Shown piece after piece: positions 53,132-62,088 of a DNA stretch of 64,000 nt. The notes under the pieces were generated by a model that did not search any database, had not been told where the DNA came from, and worked only from the letters and a program-made list of their open reading frames with translations. Position numbers and translations under genes: made by a program. Source of the stretch: Edaphobacter aggregans DSM 19364 (lineage in GTDB: Bacteria; Acidobacteriota; Terriglobia; Terriglobales; Acidobacteriaceae); assembly GCF_000745965.1 (NCBI RefSeq), contig NZ_JQKI01000037.1, positions 1 to 64,000 on the forward strand, in the 5' to 3' direction. Positions within the stretch are counted from its first letter, which is position 1. Every line of letters begins with the position of its first letter.

Positions 53132-55915
53132 ATGGCAACAGCGGTTGAATACCCGTCCTCGCAGATCAAACCGGTCGCCTCGATTCGAGATGTCACGCAC
53201 CACTACGGCAAAGTGCTCGCGCTCGATCGAATTTCGGTCGACATTCCATCGGGGATCATGGTCGGCGTCATCGGTCCGGACGGCGCCGGCAAGTCGACGC
53301 TTTTAGGGCTGATGGCGGGATCGAAAAGGATGCAGGAGGGACAGATCGACGTGCTCGGCGGCGACATGAGGCAACTGCGGCACCGGCGCGCCGTGTGCCC
53401 CAAGATCGCGTACATGCCGCAGGGTCTCGGCAAGAACCTGTACCTGGAGCTCAGCGTCCACGACAACGTGGACTTCATGGCGCAGCTCTTCGGCCTCTCC
53501 CCGAGTGAGCGCCCCGTTAAAGTCAAAGAGCTGCTCGATGCCACCGGGCTTGGGCCCTTTCCCGATCGTCCGGCGGGAAAGCTCTCGGGAGGCATGAAGC
53601 AGAAGGTAGGGCTATGCGGAGCCTTGGTCCACGACCCGGATCTCCTCATTCTTGATGAGCCGACCACAGGCGTAGATCCGCTCTCACGGCGCCAGTTCTG
53701 GGCGCTCATCAATGATATTCGTAAGACTCAGCCGAGCATGAGCGTCGTCATCGCGACAGCCTATATGGACGAGGCGCAGCAATGGGATTGGATCGTCGCG
53801 ATGGACGAGGGGAAAGTCCTCGCGACAGGAACGCCAGCTGAACTCATGGAGCGCACGGGATCCAAAGATCTGGAGCACTGCTTCGTCGGTCTGCTCCCGG
53901 AAGAAAAACGCAAGGGACATGTGGAGCTCGTGATTCCGCCACGCTCCGTAAGCGACAAACCCGAAATCGCTATCGAGGCGAACGGCCTGACCAAGCGCTT
54001 CGGCAGTTTCACAGCCGTCGATCACGTGAGCCTGCAGATCGAGCGCGGAGAAATTTTCGGCTTTCTCGGCTCCAACGGCTGCGGCAAGTCGACGACGATG
54101 AAGATGTTGGTTGGACTCCTGCCTCCCACCGAAGGCACGGCGAAGATCTTTGGTAAATCGGTCGAAGCCGGCAGCATGGAGGTTCGCCGCAACATCGGGT
54201 ACATGACGCAGGCGTTCTCGCTTTGGGGCGAGCTCACGGTGCGCGAGAACCTCATACTGGATGCACGTCTCTTTCACATCCCGCCCGACAAAGCCAAGGC
54301 GCGCATCGAGGACCTCGTCGAACGATTCGGCCTAGGTCCACATCTCGATGCGCTGGCTGACTCGCTGCCCATGGGCGTGCGGCAACGGCTCTCGCTGGCC
54401 GTCGCTGTGCTCCACGACCCCATATTGCTGATCCTCGACGAACCCACCTCAGGAGTCGATCCGGTTGCGCGCGACAGCTTCTGGGAGCTGCTGGTCCAGC
54501 TCTCTCGTGAGCAGGGTGTGACGATTTTTGTCACGACGCACTTCATGAACGAAGGCCTGCGCTGCGATCGCATTTCGCTGATGAATGCCGGCAAGGTGCT
54601 CGCCTGCGATGCGCCGCAGAAGTTGATCGAGGCGCGCGGCGCCAAGGATCTCGAGGAGGCGTTCATAGGCTACATGGAAGACGGGATCGCGCAGGAGGCA
54701 AAAGGTTCGATACAGGCGAAGATTGCGAGCGAGGTACCTGTGGCCGCAGCGTCCACTGCCGCTCCGGCACACGAGAAAGCGGCGTTTCCTCTGCCGCTGC
54801 GCAGGCTGATGGCCTATGCGCGTAACGAGGCGATTCAGATCATGCGCGATCCCATCCGGCTGACTTTTGCCTTCCTGGGATCGGCCGTCCTAATGCTGGT
54901 CTGCGGCTTCGGCATTACGTCCGATGTTGAGCATATTAAAGTGGCTGCCTTGGATCGCGATCAATCTCAGGACAGCCGGACGTACCTCGAGCAGTTCCGA
55001 TCAATACCCCGATATTTCATGTGGCAACCTCCAACATTCTCCGACGAGGATGCTCTTAAACGTATGCAGCGGGACGAAGTCGCAGCCGTGGTCGAGATCC
55101 CTCCGAACTTCAGCCGTGACCTGCGTCGCGGCAACACTCCAGACGTCTTCATGCAGATCGATGGCGCGAATCCCTTCCGTGCCGAAACGATCAGGGGGTA
55201 CATGGAGGGGGTCCAGAACACACTTCTTGCAGACCCGGACAATCGGCTCTATCAAGGGCCGACCAAGTACACCGCCAACTTCCAGGATCGCTACATTTAT
55301 AACCCCACGTTCGAGAGTATCTACTCGATTGTCCCCAGCGTGCCGGCGATACTCCTCATCCTGATTCCAGCGGTTTTGATGACGGTCAGCATCGTGCGCG
55401 AAAAGGAACTGGGTTCGATCATCAATTTTTACGTAACGCCAACAGGACGGCTTGAATATCTGCTCGGTAAGCAACTGCCGTATCTTGTCATTGCCATGAT
55501 CAACTTCTTCATTCTTGTGACGCTTGCCTTGATCGTGTTCGGTGTCCCTATAAAGGGAAGCTTTCTGCTTCTGGCGCTTTGCACGCTGATTTATGTCTTT
55601 GTCACAACAGGAATTGGAATGGCGACTTCGACATTCACAAGCACTCAAGTCGCCGCCGTGTTCGTCACGGCTATTCTCACGATTCAGCCATCGGTCCAGT
55701 TCTCAGGAATGTTGCAGCCGGTATCGACACTGGAGGGCAGTGCTGGTGCGGTGGGCTCCATCTGGCCCACAACGTACTACATGCACTCGAGCCTGGGCGC
55801 CTACACGAAAGGCCTAGGAGCCGATCTCATGTGGAACGACATGCTCATTCTCCTCTGCTGGATCCCCGTGCTCCTGTTCGTAAGCATGCTCGGGCTGAAG
55901 AAGCAGGAGAAGTAG
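53132..55915 (+). CDS. RbbA-like fused ABC protein: two ATPases plus permease
   Basis: A 927-residue polypeptide. ATPase 1: Walker A GPDGAGKST (about 49-57), signature LSGGMKQKVGL, Walker B LLILDEPTTGVDP. ATPase 2: Walker A GSNGCGKST, a degenerate signature LPMGVRQRLSL, Walker B LILDEPTSGVDP. The C-terminal third is an ABC-2 membrane domain beginning FPLPLRRLMAYARNEAIQIM with a large extracytoplasmic loop, then several helices (LLILIPAVLMTVSIVREKELG). This fusion is that of RbbA/YhiH proteins. With the adjacent permease it would form an exporter. The E. coli protein has been described as ribosome-associated; export is inferred here from neighbours. Confidence 0.9.
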   Translation: MATAVEYPSSQIKPVASIRDVTHHYGKVLALDRISVDIPSGIMVGVIGPDGAGKSTLLGLMAGSKRMQEGQIDVLGGDMRQLRHRRAVCPKIAYMPQGLGKNLYLELSVHDNVDFMAQLFGLSPSERPVKVKELLDATGLGPFPDRPAGKLSGGMKQKVGLCGALVHDPDLLILDEPTTGVDPLSRRQFWALINDIRKTQPSMSVVIATAYMDEAQQWDWIVAMDEGKVLATGTPAELMERTGSKDLEHCFVGLLPEEKRKGHVELVIPPRSVSDKPEIAIEANGLTKRFGSFTAVDHVSLQIERGEIFGFLGSNGCGKSTTMKMLVGLLPPTEGTAKIFGKSVEAGSMEVRRNIGYMTQAFSLWGELTVRENLILDARLFHIPPDKAKARIEDLVERFGLGPHLDALADSLPMGVRQRLSLAVAVLHDPILLILDEPTSGVDPVARDSFWELLVQLSREQGVTIFVTTHFMNEGLRCDRISLMNAGKVLACDAPQKLIEARGAKDLEEAFIGYMEDGIAQEAKGSIQAKIASEVPVAAASTAAPAHEKAAFPLPLRRLMAYARNEAIQIMRDPIRLTFAFLGSAVLMLVCGFGITSDVEHIKVAALDRDQSQDSRTYLEQFRSIPRYFMWQPPTFSDEDALKRMQRDEVAAVVEIPPNFSRDLRRGNTPDVFMQIDGANPFRAETIRGYMEGVQNTLLADPDNRLYQGPTKYTANFQDRYIYNPTFESIYSIVPSVPAILLILIPAVLMTVSIVREKELGSIINFYVTPTGRLEYLLGKQLPYLVIAMINFFILVTLALIVFGVPIKGSFLLLALCTLIYVFVTTGIGMATSTFTSTQVAAVFVTAILTIQPSVQFSGMLQPVSTLEGSAGAVGSIWPTTYYMHSSLGAYTKGLGADLMWNDMLILLCWIPVLLFVSMLGLKKQEK

Positions 55916-55918
55916 AGA

Positions 55919-57043
55919 ATGGACTCGCTCAAGAACATCTTCTGGCTTGCGATCAAGGAGCTTCGTAGCGTCCTGAGCGACAAGGTACTGGTGATGTTCG
56001 TGCTCTACGCATTCACGTGGACCATCTACCAGCAGGCGAGCGGCACGTCGAACGAGGTCAACAATGCCTCGATCGCCTTCGCGGACGAGGACCAGTCCGC
56101 GCTGTCGGAGGAGCTGATCAATGCATTCTATCCCCCTCGCTTTCAGCATCCAGTGAGGATTCGAACCGACGAAATCGAGCGAGTCATGGACGAAGGCCGC
56201 TTCATGTTCGTCGTCGTGATTCCACCCCAGTTTGAACGGGATTTGCGTGCCGGACGCCAGCCGGACGTCCAGGTGAACATCGACGCGACCGCCATGCAGC
56301 AGGCAGGCATCGGCGCCGGCTACATCCACAACATCATCACCCAACGGCTCGCGACCTATCTCAAACGCACGGATGTCGACACAAGCGGCCCCGTGAACCT
56401 CGTGCAGCGCAAGTTGTTCAATCCGAACGGTGTCTCGGCATGGTTCTCGAGCATCGTGGCCATCATGAACCAGATATCGCTGCTCACGATCGTGCTCACG
56501 GGAGCCGCGGTGATCCGCGAGCGCGAGCACGGCACGCTCGAACACCTCTTGGTGATGCCGCTCACCCCCTTCGAGATTGCAATGGCGAAGGTCTTGGCGA
56601 ATGGTCTGGTGATTCTCGTCGCAACGATGCTTTCGCTGTTCCTCGTTGTACGAATGGTTCTAAAGGTGCCCGTCCAAGGATCGGTGGCACTGTGGTTCGT
56701 TGGCGTTCTGTTATATCTGTTCTTTGCGACGGCGCTCGGCGTGTTCCTCGGAACCATTTCGCGGTCAATGGCGCAGTTCGCGCTGCTGATCGTCCTGGTG
56801 GTTATGGTGGTTCAGCTTCTTTCAGGCGGATCGACTCCCGTTGAAAGCCAGCCCGGCTGGTTGCAGGCGATCACGTATTTCCTGCCGTCACGGCACTTCG
56901 TCAGTTTCTCGCAGATCATCATCTACCGCGGCGGCGGACTAGCGGCCGTGTGGCGCAACTTCGCAATGGTAGCGGTGATTGGACTGGCGTTCTTCTCATA
57001 TAGCGTTGCGCTCTTCCGCAAGTCGATCGCAGTCACGAAATAA
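55919..57043 (+). CDS. ABC-2 type permease (YhhJ-like)
   Basis: A 374-residue membrane protein starting 3 bp after the ABC fusion. One helix at residues about 18-35, a large periplasmic domain (FADEDQSALSEELINAF), then five helices in the C-terminal half including IREREHGTLEHLLVMPLTPFE, the conserved amphipathic motif of ABC-2 permeases, and LLSGGSTPVESQPGWLQAIT. It is homologous to the C-terminal domain of the preceding protein, so the two probably pair as the transmembrane dimer. Full length. Confidence 0.9.
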   Translation: MDSLKNIFWLAIKELRSVLSDKVLVMFVLYAFTWTIYQQASGTSNEVNNASIAFADEDQSALSEELINAFYPPRFQHPVRIRTDEIERVMDEGRFMFVVVIPPQFERDLRAGRQPDVQVNIDATAMQQAGIGAGYIHNIITQRLATYLKRTDVDTSGPVNLVQRKLFNPNGVSAWFSSIVAIMNQISLLTIVLTGAAVIREREHGTLEHLLVMPLTPFEIAMAKVLANGLVILVATMLSLFLVVRMVLKVPVQGSVALWFVGVLLYLFFATALGVFLGTISRSMAQFALLIVLVVMVVQLLSGGSTPVESQPGWLQAITYFLPSRHFVSFSQIIIYRGGGLAAVWRNFAMVAVIGLAFFSYSVALFRKSIAVTK

Positions 57044-57129
57044 TCAGGGACACGACACCAGATATGCGTAACCGTGAGGATTCCGGAAGTAACGCTAGAA
57101 CGGAAAGTAGCTTGTCAGGAGGCAACCAT

Positions 57130-57945
57130 ATGGCAAAGCAAGTCAAAGGCAACGCCAGCATCAAGCTAAAGCTGGCACGGAAGGAATACGAAAAGGAACT
57201 CGTGGGACTGCAGGCCGAACTCTGCCATTTGCAGGAATGGGTCAAACACGAAGGCGAGCGCATCATCATTGTCTTCGAAGGCCGCGACGGTGCTGGAAAG
57301 GGTGGGGCCATTAAGGCAATCACAGAGCGCGTGAGCTCCCGCGTTTTCCGTGTAGTGGCGCTGCCCGCCCCCTCCGATCGAGAGAAAAGCCAGATGTATA
57401 TGCAGCGCTATATTCCGCATTTTCCAGCCGCCGGTGAAATTGTGATCTTCGACCGCAGTTGGTACAACCGCGCCGGAGTGGAACCGGTGATGGGATTTTG
57501 CACTGAGAAAGACCATCGCCGCTTTCTTGAACTTTGCGCCATGTTTGAAAAGTACGTTGTGGAAGGAGGGATCAGGCTAGTCAAACTCTGGCTGGAAGTA
57601 AGCAACGAGGAGCAAGAGCGGCGGTTTAAAGCACGCATCGAGGACCCGCTGCGCCAGTGGAAGCTTAGCCCGACGGACCTCCCATCCCGCGAACGGTGGT
57701 ACGACTACTCGCGGGCACGGGATCAGATGTTCCAAGCTACAGATACAAGGGATTCTCCGTGGTATATTGCGCGGTCGGACGACAAGAAGCGGTTGCGCCT
57801 CAACTGCATCAGCCACCTCTTAGGCTTGATTCCATACAAAAAGCTCCCGCGGAAGAAAATCAAGCTGCCTAAAAGATCGATGAAGCGAGCGTACGATGAT
57901 CAGGTTTCTCTTAAAGGGAGAAGATTCGTACCCGAGAAATATTGA
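57130..57945 (+). CDS. ppk2: Polyphosphate kinase 2
   Basis: A 271-residue one-domain PPK2 from the ATG at 57130, with AGGAGG 8 nt upstream; the frame is open further back, but the RBS decides. Walker A FEGRDGAGKGGAIKA (49-63), lid and Walker B region GEIVIFDRSWYNRAGVEP, and KLWLEVSNEEQERRF are diagnostic. It transfers phosphate between inorganic polyphosphate and nucleotides, in this family mostly polyphosphate to ADP or GDP. It comes 86 bp after the exporter operon and 1.6 kb before phosphoketolase, consistent with energy rescue when respiration stops. Confidence 0.93.
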   Translation: MAKQVKGNASIKLKLARKEYEKELVGLQAELCHLQEWVKHEGERIIIVFEGRDGAGKGGAIKAITERVSSRVFRVVALPAPSDREKSQMYMQRYIPHFPAAGEIVIFDRSWYNRAGVEPVMGFCTEKDHRRFLELCAMFEKYVVEGGIRLVKLWLEVSNEEQERRFKARIEDPLRQWKLSPTDLPSRERWYDYSRARDQMFQATDTRDSPWYIARSDDKKRLRLNCISHLLGLIPYKKLPRKKIKLPKRSMKRAYDDQVSLKGRRFVPEKY

Positions 57946-58542
57946 ATGTCGGGCTCAGAAAATCGAAGTTGGAGGAATCACACCTTGGATGTTTTCAGCA
58001 TTTCCGAGAGTTTCACGCGGTACTGCCCGCGAGAGGATTCCCCTTCCGCGAGGTCGAACTCAAAACATGACGTCCTTCGGGTCGGTGGTCATCGGTTTGT
58101 CAAGCACCAGACCGCGCCGCATGGTTGCGATTGTCAGTCGTCCTTGATGCGACGCGCGACTCGCTCCATTCGCAGTGCTTACCACATCGACCAGCACACG
58201 GAAGGATTCCTGCTGCGAACCGCATCAAAGTTCGCCTCGGTTAGGGCAGAGCATTTCGTCGCGCCAAAGAACCCTCGGATTATTCCTAGAGCAATGTGCG
58301 GCCTTCCGCCACTGGGGAAATCCCCAGTATGCTGGACGCCCGAGATATTGGCTACGCAAGCATTGTGGGAGAAAGAACTGTGAATCTTGACACCGGTGTC
58401 TCACAGCTTTAAATATCGTCTACTGGCATTTCTGCTAGGTCTTTCGCAGGTAAGGGCAGCGGTATGATTGTGCCTCCGTCGGTCGCAGTTTCACATGTAC
58501 CGGGAACATCGTTCCTTTACACGAGCACAAAAGGGGGCATCC
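57946..58542. other. Stretch without a supported gene
   Basis: About 600 bases between ppk2 and the secreted protein. Open frames here are rich in Ser/Arg/Pro and show no family motif. No strong hairpin with a T-run was seen. Confidence 0.4.
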
Positions 58543-59082
58543 ATGGAACTGCAACTCAGAGATACAAGACTTCTCCCTCTGGTTTGTTTACTTCTGTTGG
58601 TCTCAACACTGGGTGTCGCTCAGCAGTTCAAGACGGAAGGGCAGACCAATAAGAACGAACCTACATCGACAGCGGACAATCTCAAATCGATCACTTTCAA
58701 ACCCGTCGGCGAAGGTGGAAAGCGCGTTTCCGTCGTTATCAGAACCAGTGAAGAGATGCGCGAGAAAGAGGGATTGCCAAAAACCATTACAGTAGGATTC
58801 AACGGAGAACCTGTTGACTTCAAACGCAAGAGAGGCGGTAAATACGAAGCTACCGTCCGCCTAAAGGGTGACGAAGCGTTGGACACAACTGAGACTCTGG
58901 ATTTAGCGCGTGGTTCGATCCGCGAGGAGCATTACACACGCGCGGCTGCTGTAATGGTGCTCCGCTGTAATACCAGGGCTGTACCTTGTGACCAGAACTG
59001 CAGAAGTGCAAAGTCTCACGCCCCTTGCATGATGTGTCTAAATACGTGTGGCATAGAGTGGAAAAGTAGTAGCAAGAAATGA
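58543..59082 (+). CDS. Secreted protein with a six-cysteine C-terminal tail
   Basis: A 179-residue protein from the ATG at 58543 (AAAGGGGG upstream). Signal peptide: LLPLVCLLLLVSTLGVAQ, cut near residue 26. The middle part is a basic beta-rich domain (ITFKPVGEGGKRVSVVIR and VDFKRKRGGKYEATVRLKG). The last 45 residues carry six cysteines in the pattern C-x6-C-x3-C-x8-C-x2-C-x3-C, which could make disulfides or bind metal. No family is recognised. It stands alone between ppk2 and phosphoketolase on the same strand. A real gene is likely from RBS, signal peptide and composition. Confidence 0.65.
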   Translation: MELQLRDTRLLPLVCLLLLVSTLGVAQQFKTEGQTNKNEPTSTADNLKSITFKPVGEGGKRVSVVIRTSEEMREKEGLPKTITVGFNGEPVDFKRKRGGKYEATVRLKGDEALDTTETLDLARGSIREEHYTRAAAVMVLRCNTRAVPCDQNCRSAKSHAPCMMCLNTCGIEWKSSSKK

Positions 59083-59546
59083 ACAGGGCTGCTCTCGCGG
59101 ACCACACCTCCGGGCGAACCGCGATGGCCCAGCAAGCTAGCTGCCAGTGTGTTAAGCGAATCTACAGACTTAGGGGTTTCCCTAATTGATTTCACAGGTT
59201 GTCCGGCGTAAGACTGACTGACAATGGAAGTTCCCCGAAGATTGTAAAAACGGGGTTTGCACCGCGATCTCAAGCGCCTTGATTTCCGTCCTGACCTCGG
59301 TCTATCATCTGACCCAATTGCTGGGGCCTTTCAGCTGTTCTACCAGTCGGATCGCGCTCGAAGAGCGGGCCAAATCCAAATGGCGTAAAGAGCAAGCAGA
59401 GCAAGAATGCTTATGAGATCGAATCCCTTCTGCTGGCGCCACACGATTCTGTGAGGGGCACACCTCGACCGCCGTCAGTTTTTGAAAAGTTGCGGATATC
59501 TTTTGACAGCCTTAGTCCGCGAATCCGGCCAAAAAGGAGCACGACT
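59083..59546. other. Intergenic region before phosphoketolase
   Basis: About 460 bases. It probably holds the phosphoketolase promoter; no motif could be assigned. AAAAAGGAG at 59531 is the RBS of the next gene. Confidence 0.4.
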
Positions 59547-61982
59547 ATGACACCCGTGGCAGCACCTGAACAAGTCCACCATCCCTTGAGTACATATGGA
59601 CCCGCGAGATCCACCATTGCAGGAACACCTCTCAACGCGGACGAGTTGCACAAAACCCACGCCTATTGGCGCGCCTGTAATTACCTGATGCTGGGCATGA
59701 TCTACCTACAGGACAATCCGCTGCTGAAGGAGCCTCTTAGAACGGAGCACATCAAGAGTCGGCTTCTGGGGCATTGGGGCGCGAGTCCCGGGTTGGCATT
59801 TATCTATATTCACCTGAACCGCCTGATCAAGAAATACGATCTAGACATGATCTTCCTCGCGGGGCCTGGACACGGAGCGCCGGGAGTTCTCGCTCCAGTT
59901 TATTTGGAAGGTGCATATTCGGAAATCTATACGGATAAGAGCGAAGACGAAGATGGCCTGCGGGCGTTCTTCAAACAATTTTCCTTTCCGGGCGGCATCG
60001 GAAGTCACTGCACGCCGGAAACACCCGGGTCAATCCACGAAGGAGGAGAACTTGGGTACGTACTCTCGCACGCGTGTGGCGCTGCCTTCGATAATCCGGA
60101 ACTGATTGTTGCAGCCGTTGTCGGCGATGGAGAGTCGGAAACCGGGCCACTTGCCACGTCGTGGCAGATCAATAAGTTCCTGAACCCGATCCGAGACGGT
60201 GCAGTCCTCCCCGTGCTGCACTTGAATGGCTACAAGATCAATAACCCGACGCTCCTCTCACGCATAAGCCACGAAGAACTGGAGAGTTTTTTCCGAGGCT
60301 ACGGGTGGACGCCGTACTTTGTGGAGGGCTCCGATCCAGAGAGTATGCACCAGGCGATGGCTGCGACCATCGAACACTGCGTTTCCGAGATCAGGAAATC
60401 TCAAAACGAAGCTCGCCATTCCGGAGTAGCTGAACGGGTGCGCTGGCCCATGATCGTGTTACGGACGCCAAAGGGATGGACCGCTCCAAGTGAGATCGAC
60501 GGGCACAAATTGGAAGGCTCCTGGCGGGCGCATCAAGTTCCGATGGCGGATGTGAAGAAGAACCCAGAACGTCTACATCAACTGGAAAACTGGATGCGGG
60601 GGTACAAGCCGGAAGAGCTCTTCGACGAACGCGGAACCTTAGTTCCGGAGCTCAAAGAACTGGCACCGACTGGCGCGCGAAGAATGGGCGCTAATCCTCA
60701 CGCGAATGGAGGGCACCTGAAGAAGGCTCTCCGTCTGCCGGCATTCCAGGAATACGCTTGCAAGGTAGATAAACCAGGCACACAGGAGGCAGAAAACGCG
60801 CGTCCGCTGGGCGCTTTCCTCCGCGACGTGATGAAGCTGAACATGAAGAACTTTCGTGTCTTCGGCCCGGACGAAAACACGTCGAACAAGCTGAATGATA
60901 TCTACGCGGTTAGCAAAAAGTTCTGGATAGAGGAATATTTTCCCGAAGATGCTGATGGCGGCGAGCTAGCTCCTGACGGACGAGTGATCGAGATGCTTAG
61001 CGAACATACCCTTGAAGGCATGCTCGAAGGCTACTTGCTCACCGGGCGCCATGGATTCTTCTCTTCTTATGAGGCATTCATTCATGTGATTGACTCTATG
61101 TTCAATCAGCATGCTAAGTGGCTCTCCATTTGTAATCATCTGTCATGGCGCGATAGCATTGCGTCGCTGAACATGTTTGTCACATCCACGGTTTGGCGGC
61201 AGGACCACAACGGTTTCACTCATCAGGATCCCGGGTTCCTCGATGTAGTCGTGAATAAGAGCGCGGAAGTCACACGCATCTATTTACCGCCTGACGTTAA
61301 TTGCCTCTTATCCGTGGCCAACCACTGTCTGAAGAGTGAGAACTACGTCAACGTTATCGTTTGTGACAAACAGCTGCATCTTCAGTACATGGATATGGAC
61401 GCGGCAATCGCCCACTGCACTAAGGGCATCGGAATCTGGGAATGGGCGTGTACTGATGAGGGTAGCGAACCAGATGTGGTAATGGTCTCCGCCGGCGATA
61501 TACCCACACAGGAAGCTCTTGCGTCGATTTGCCTGCTGCGGGACGAGTTTCCCGATATCAAGGTCCGTTATATCAATGTGATTGATCTCTTTAAACTCCA
61601 GCCCAGTACGGAACACCCCCACGGCTTGTCCGATCACGACTTCGATTCGCTCTTCACCGTCGACAAGCCGATCATCTTCAACTTCCACGGGTATCCGTGG
61701 CTCATTCACCGTTTGGCTTACCGGCGAAAAAATCACGACAACATGCATGTGCGTGGCTATAAGGAACGAGGCAACATCAATACACCGCTGGAGCTAGCGA
61801 TATCTAACGAAATTGACCGCTTCAGCCTGGCAATGGACGTCATCAAGCGTGTGCCGAGGTTGCAGCCTGTCGGAGCGCACGCCATGGAACGCTTCCGCAA
61901 TATGCAGATTGCATGCCGGAACTACGCTTACGAGCACGGGACCGATATACCCGAGGTGGCTGGCTGGAGATGGCCGCACTAG
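59547..61982 (+). CDS. xfp: Phosphoketolase (Xfp type)
   Basis: An 811-residue thiamine diphosphate enzyme. [20 protein letters not shown] and [17 protein letters not shown] are conserved N-terminal blocks; [16 protein letters not shown] is the TPP/Mg motif; [16 protein letters not shown] and [20 protein letters not shown] lie in the middle and PYR domains; [16 protein letters not shown] is in the C-terminal domain. It splits xylulose-5-phosphate (and often fructose-6-phosphate) with phosphate to acetyl phosphate. AckA can then make ATP. I use the ATG at 59547 with AAAAAGGAG 8 nt before, rather than a longer upstream frame. Followed by glgP after 106 bp. Confidence 0.95.
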   Translation: MTPVAAPEQVHHPLSTYGPARSTIAGTPLNADELHKTHAYWRACNYLMLGMIYLQDNPLLKEPLRTEHIKSRLLGHWGASPGLAFIYIHLNRLIKKYDLDMIFLAGPGHGAPGVLAPVYLEGAYSEIYTDKSEDEDGLRAFFKQFSFPGGIGSHCTPETPGSIHEGGELGYVLSHACGAAFDNPELIVAAVVGDGESETGPLATSWQINKFLNPIRDGAVLPVLHLNGYKINNPTLLSRISHEELESFFRGYGWTPYFVEGSDPESMHQAMAATIEHCVSEIRKSQNEARHSGVAERVRWPMIVLRTPKGWTAPSEIDGHKLEGSWRAHQVPMADVKKNPERLHQLENWMRGYKPEELFDERGTLVPELKELAPTGARRMGANPHANGGHLKKALRLPAFQEYACKVDKPGTQEAENARPLGAFLRDVMKLNMKNFRVFGPDENTSNKLNDIYAVSKKFWIEEYFPEDADGGELAPDGRVIEMLSEHTLEGMLEGYLLTGRHGFFSSYEAFIHVIDSMFNQHAKWLSICNHLSWRDSIASLNMFVTSTVWRQDHNGFTHQDPGFLDVVVNKSAEVTRIYLPPDVNCLLSVANHCLKSENYVNVIVCDKQLHLQYMDMDAAIAHCTKGIGIWEWACTDEGSEPDVVMVSAGDIPTQEALASICLLRDEFPDIKVRYINVIDLFKLQPSTEHPHGLSDHDFDSLFTVDKPIIFNFHGYPWLIHRLAYRRKNHDNMHVRGYKERGNINTPLELAISNEIDRFSLAMDVIKRVPRLQPVGAHAMERFRNMQIACRNYAYEHGTDIPEVAGWRWPH

Positions 61983-62088
61983 AGTCCCTTCACTGATGCT
62001 CTCATGCACGGCCCGAGGAAGTGGACGATTTCTGCAAGAGGGAAGCTCCGAATGAGCCGGCGCACCAATCCTCACGAAGGAGGAACAG

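Noticed and set aside
57946-58383. Frame downstream of ppk2 as a separate gene
   Set aside because: It starts directly at the ppk2 stop with no RBS and shows no conserved motif.
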